Source: Staphylococcus edaphicus
GTDB taxonomy: Bacteria; Bacillota; Bacilli; Staphylococcales; Staphylococcaceae
Assembly (NCBI RefSeq): GCF_002614725.1
Contig: NZ_MRZN01000013.1
Span: 1-64,000, forward strand
Direction: 5' to 3'
Length of the DNA: 64,000 bases
Every line of letters begins with the position of its first letter. The first letter of the stretch is position 1. The translations under genes and the position numbers were made by a program. Shown here piece by piece: positions 61,260-64,000 of the stretch. The notes below the pieces were generated by a model that searched no databases, was not told the origin of the DNA, and saw only the letters and a program-made list of their open reading frames with translations.

Positions 61260-61831
61260 TTAATGTAAAACGATACTAAATGCTATATAAATTAAGAAGC
61301 AGGACATGACGATGTTAAAGGGTAATTCATGTTTCGCTATCCATTTATTTAATAGAGAACCTACAGAGGCCCAAGAAAGCGTTCCAAGAAAGCCAACCAA
61401 CGCTAATATAATGACTAAAGATATTTGAGAAAGCCAAGTTATATAGTGAGGTGTCACGAAAGTTGATATTACAGTTAATGCATAGATGATGCCTTTAGGA
61501 TTAATGAATTGTAGTAGCATTGCATATTTGATACTGCTATATTTAGCATCAAATGCTTTTTTAGGGCCACCAATTGAACTTTTTATCATTTTATAAGCTA
61601 AATAAAGCAGATAGATGAAGGCAAAAGTTTTCATGAACATTTCAATTTTAGAAAAACTGTATTGCGTGATTCGTTGAATATATTAGACAAAAACAGTAAA
61701 ACTAAAAATCTTAAACCAACTCCATATGAAATGCGTAAGGTTTTCTTAAAAATTATATGTTGTGAGAAAAACAAAGCCATAATATTATTTGGGGCTAGTG
61801 TGAAACTTGCTATAACACCAAAAATTATCAT
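61260..61831 (-). pseudogene. LysE/RhtB-type amino acid exporter, frameshifted
   Basis: Two minus-strand frames share one exporter. The 5' part (MIIFGVIASFTLAPNNIMALFFSQ, from 61831) carries the start of LysE, whose usual motif is PGPNN, here APNN. The 3' part (from about 61683, including FIYLLYLAYKMIKSS and LLQFINPKGIIYALTVISTFV, to 61260) is in another frame. The join falls near 61672-61684, where one extra or missing base in AATATATTC would fuse them. The 5' start codon is also in doubt: GGGGGG ribosome-like bases are about 19 bp away. Likely inactive. Confidence 0.8.
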
Positions 61832-61873
61832 ATTAAGTAATACGATACAGCTCCCCCCTATTGTACGAAACGT

Positions 61874-61913
61874 TATAAAGCACGAAAAGACGTTTTAACG
61901 TTTGTGCTTTATA
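61874..61913. promoter_or_regulatory. Inverted-repeat operator between exporter and regulator
   Basis: Perfect 10-bp arms TATAAAGCAC and GTGCTTTATA flank a 20-bp centre that itself contains ACGTTTTAACG. It lies between the divergent LysE remnant and the XRE-cupin gene and is the natural site for the regulator. Confidence 0.75.
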
Positions 61914-61957
61914 GTGTACTTCGTGTACGTTATATTGTAAAGGGAGGTATTTTAATA

Positions 61958-62506
61958 ATGAAAGAAATTAATGATATCATTGCTGAAAATTTAAAGCTTT
62001 ACAGGAAACAAAATGGGTATTCATTAGAGCATCTATCATATCTTACTGATGTGAGTAAAACGATGTTAGGACAAATTGAGCGTAAAGAATCTATACCGTC
62101 TATAACGACACTTTGGAAAATAGCTAATGGTTTAAAAATATCATTTACTGAACTCACACAAGATAACAGTGAGATTATAAGAAAAATAACAATGCATGAT
62201 ATACAGCCGTTAGCATCAGATGATGCTAAATACAGAGTTTATCCCTTTTTCAAATTTGACATTGAGAAAAAATTCGAAAGTTATATGGTTATTATTGAAC
62301 CTGGAGGCGCAATGCGTGGTGAACCGCACGGATCTGGTACGATTGAATACATAACTGTATTTGATGGCACATTAAAGCTTAAAATAGCAGATGAGCAATT
62401 CATCATTAAAAAGGATGAGTCTATAAAGTTTAATGCGAATATGTTTCATAATTATGTTAATGAACATGATGACTCAATTCGATTAAATATGGTGATTCAT
62501 TATTAA
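61958..62506 (+). CDS. XRE-cupin transcription regulator
   Basis: A 182-aa protein: N-terminal Cro-type HTH (YSLEHLSYLTDVSKTMLGQIERKESIPSITTLWKIANG, about residues 20-57) and C-terminal cupin (GGAMRGEPHGSGTIEYITVFDGTL, then FHNYVNE). ATG 61958 (MKEINDII) follows GGGAGGT. Such regulators often control adjacent exporters or amine catabolism, with a small ligand in the cupin. Its divergent exporter is broken here, leaving the regulator possibly without its main target. Confidence 0.88.
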   Translation: MKEINDIIAENLKLYRKQNGYSLEHLSYLTDVSKTMLGQIERKESIPSITTLWKIANGLKISFTELTQDNSEIIRKITMHDIQPLASDDAKYRVYPFFKFDIEKKFESYMVIIEPGGAMRGEPHGSGTIEYITVFDGTLKLKIADEQFIIKKDESIKFNANMFHNYVNEHDDSIRLNMVIHY

Positions 62507-62514
62507 ACATGAAG

Positions 62515-62553
62515 GCATCAACGTCAATCTCTGTTGTCGTTGATGCTTTTTTT
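62515..62553 (+). terminator. Terminator after the XRE-cupin gene
   Basis: GCATCAACG pairs with CGTTGATGC, extended by an imperfect inner stem, then seven T residues. Confidence 0.88.
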
Positions 62554-62820
62554 ATGGATAAGTTAATATAAATCTACATGTGCGAACAATTGCGCAATGA
62601 ATTATATATGCAATTTGGTAAAAAGGATTAGTTTTTTATGCACCAAGAATACCATGAATTTTCGTATCAGTTTGGTATAGACACTCTGTATGTTTTATAT
62701 AGATATGTAACTTGAACAAATACACATTTATTGAAGCATAAAGCGCTTTAAATAAAAATTTATTTTAGCGAATCGGTACTCTTTAAAGTATTATGTTAGC
62801 ATGTATATAAACATTTGCTA
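62554..62820. other. Intergenic stretch
   Basis: About 270 bp without a gene. It has a TAAAGCGCTTTA palindrome (about 62740-62751) that does not meet the full cre consensus. Confidence 0.4.
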
Positions 62821-62845
62821 CTTTAATATTATTAAGGAGTTTTTA

Positions 62846-63097
62846 ATGGAACAAAAAAGAACATTGAATAATTTTGAAAAATTGTTATTAGTTATTTCAT
62901 TAATACTATTTGTAATAAACTTGCTCATAGTATTTAATGTGATATACGTACAAAAATGTATATCAAGTATTCTTTTGTTTTTTATTATGTTTATTCTTAG
63001 CTATACTTATTTTAAAAAGCAAAATAAACTGGCAGGATATATTTTTATTGTAATCGCTTTTGAATTTTTAATTACTTTCTTAATACTCTTAATATAA
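62846..63097 (+). CDS. Small membrane protein, 83 aa
   Basis: A protein with three helices (about residues 11-31, 36-51 and 60-82), and a short charged N-terminus (MEQKRTLNNFEK). ATG 62846 follows AAGGAG at ideal distance; the open frame upstream is not preceded by a ribosome site. No family recognised. Followed at once by a terminator. Confidence 0.6.
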   Translation: MEQKRTLNNFEKLLLVISLILFVINLLIVFNVIYVQKCISSILLFFIMFILSYTYFKKQNKLAGYIFIVIAFEFLITFLILLI

Positions 63098-63137
63098 AAC
63101 ACAGCTAAAAAGTTTAATGTTTTAGCTGTGCTTTATA
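63098..63137 (+). terminator. Terminator
   Basis: CACAGCTAAAA pairs with TTTTAGCTGTG, followed by CTTTATATTTT. Confidence 0.85.
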
Positions 63138-63519
63138 TTTTCTGCATTATATATCGCCTGTACGTGTGCTATTTTTATAATTATAGAAACTCCACATAGT
63201 TGAACGCTTTTTAATTTTCAAATATATTAATATTTGAGGATTTTACTACAATAGATCCTCCTACCTTTTTCCAATTCATTAAATAATTTTTAATCTAAAA
63301 TACATGTTATATGTGATTGTATTTTTATATCTTACGAAGATGTAAAAGTACTGGTTATCACTGTTGTGAATAATAAACTTTCATAACATTCGTTTACTCA
63401 GATTTAACGCGTTGTTTATCTTAAATATAACACTTATATGTTGTAACGTTTGCAATAATCCTTAGTTATTAATTTGAATACATAACTGTTTTATTATTTG
63501 GAGATACTAAAAACTAAAA
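63138..63519. other. Gene-free stretch
   Basis: No coding frame seen on either strand. Ends at a minus-strand terminator. Confidence 0.45.
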
Positions 63520-63548
63520 AATACAACGACGCTGAACGCCGTTGTATT
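63520..63548 (-). terminator. Minus-strand hairpin terminator without an evident gene
   Basis: AATACAACG pairs with CGTTGTATT; on the minus strand TTTTTTAG follows. No coding frame precedes it on that strand between 63549 and 63825, so it may end a short untranslated RNA. Confidence 0.55.
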
Positions 63549-63610
63549 AGGGTTAGTAAACTCTTTTGTGTTGTGGATTAAGATTCTAATAGTAAATCTT
63601 CTGGATTTAG

Positions 63611-63626
63611 ATAGAATATATTCTAT
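63611..63626. repeat. Perfect 16-bp AT palindrome
   Basis: ATAGAATATATTCTAT in a gene-free stretch. No assigned role. Confidence 0.35.
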
Positions 63627-63825
63627 AGTTATACATATTAAAAAGTTGATGTGAAGCGGTTTTTAATCAGCTACTTCATAAATGAATGTGTATGAATATC
63701 CATGATTAATGCCTTCTATGGGGCAAAGAAATAATGTCTTGATTTAGTCATAACGCAAATCTGCGTTTAGATGTGAACACTTCTGTACTTGTCTATATTC
63801 ATACAATACATTTATTAATAATAAA

Positions 63826-63853
63826 GCCACGCTATTCTATTTAATAACGTGGT
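63826..63853 (-). terminator. Terminator of the partial gene at the window end
   Basis: CCACG-TATT pairs with AATA-CGTGG; on the minus strand CTTTATTATT follows. It lies 22 bp past the stop of the partial gene. Confidence 0.65.
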
Positions 63854-63875
63854 TAAAAACTTCAAAGTGAATGTG

Positions 63876-64000
63876 TCATTTTCTTTTCATATTTTCTTTT
63901 CCTAATATAAAATACGATAGTAATAAACCAACACCAACTATTATCAGGCAAAATACCGTTCTCCCTACTAACGTTTCAGGCATTGGGAAAATATAAAACA
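63876..64000 (-). CDS. C-terminal end of a membrane protein (partial)
   Basis: The minus strand gives 41 residues to a TGA at 63876-63878: PMPETLVGRTVFCLIIVGVGLLLSYFILGKENMKRK preceded by FYIF. The layout is one terminal membrane helix with a short charged tail, following a short loop. The rest lies beyond the window, so no family can be named. A hairpin terminator follows the stop. Confidence 0.6.
   Translation of the reverse strand, partial: FYIFPMPETLVGRTVFCLIIVGVGLLLSYFILGKENMKRK

Noticed and set aside
62738..62753. TAAAGCGCTTTA as a cre site
   Set aside because: It lacks the outer TG...CA bases of the CcpA consensus.
53100..63900. Integrated phage or SaPI-like island
   Set aside because: No integrase, transposase, direct-repeat ends or structural genes are present; the block is only accessory in gene content.

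Overview
The window is low-GC DNA from a Staphylococcus species. The femA-femB pair (pentaglycine bridge enzymes), trpEGDCFBA, pstSCAB-phoU, cvfB, the lysine operon (lysC-asd-dapA-dapB-dapD-deacetylase-alr-lysA), cspA, acylphosphatase-xpaC-telA and brnQ lie in the order I remember for the S. aureus core chromosome. FemA and FemB are recognisable but differ at many positions from the S. aureus proteins as I recall them, so this looks like another staphylococcal species. I do not name it.

Layout. 0-8.4 kb: a tautomerase, a LexA-controlled Y-family polymerase, two candidate tiny membrane peptides, a zinc-ribbon membrane protein, tyrA, a 2-hydroxyacid dehydrogenase, an M42 peptidase and two small membrane proteins. 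8.4-15.3 kb: the trp operon behind two consecutive tRNA-Trp T-box attenuators. 15.4-19.3 kb: a DJ-1/PfpI protein, then femA and femB. 19.5-24.5 kb: an HdeD-like protein, a Fur-controlled orphan siderophore-binding lipoprotein and pepF. 24.5-29.2 kb: the phosphate uptake operon on the minus strand, with four PhoP half-sites at 11-bp spacing upstream of pstS and a terminator-like hairpin between pstS and pstC. 29.5-33.3 kb: cvfB, an ABC-F ATPase and an aldo/keto reductase. 33.4-42.1 kb: the lysine/diaminopimelate operon behind a lysine riboswitch, with a possible three-way-junction RNA between dapD and the deacetylase gene. 42.2-45.5 kb: cspA, a DUF1033-like gene, acylphosphatase, xpaC and telA. 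45.6-53.3 kb: a decayed BCCT transporter, brnQ with a CodY-like box, a MoxR/VWA pair and small conserved genes.

The region from 53.4 kb to the end is accessory in character: an ABC transporter with a RibD/DHFR-like reductase, a four-gene dehydrogenase/TIM-barrel isomerase cassette with a divergent AraC regulator and a cre-like palindrome, a GNAT acetyltransferase, a frameshifted LysE-type exporter beside an XRE-cupin regulator with a clear inverted-repeat operator, a small membrane protein, and the 3' end of another membrane protein that runs off the window.

The window shows many nutrient-sensing layers: tRNA-Trp (T-boxes), lysine (riboswitch), phosphate (PhoP boxes), iron (Fur), branched-chain amino acids/GTP (CodY-like boxes), carbon source (cre) and DNA damage (LexA). 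The most promising less-described items are the dehydro-sugar cassette, the dapD-downstream RNA structure, the minus-strand tiny peptides at 1.8-2.2 kb and the 3.76-kb long hairpin. I found no tRNA, rRNA, CRISPR array, insertion sequence or prophage.
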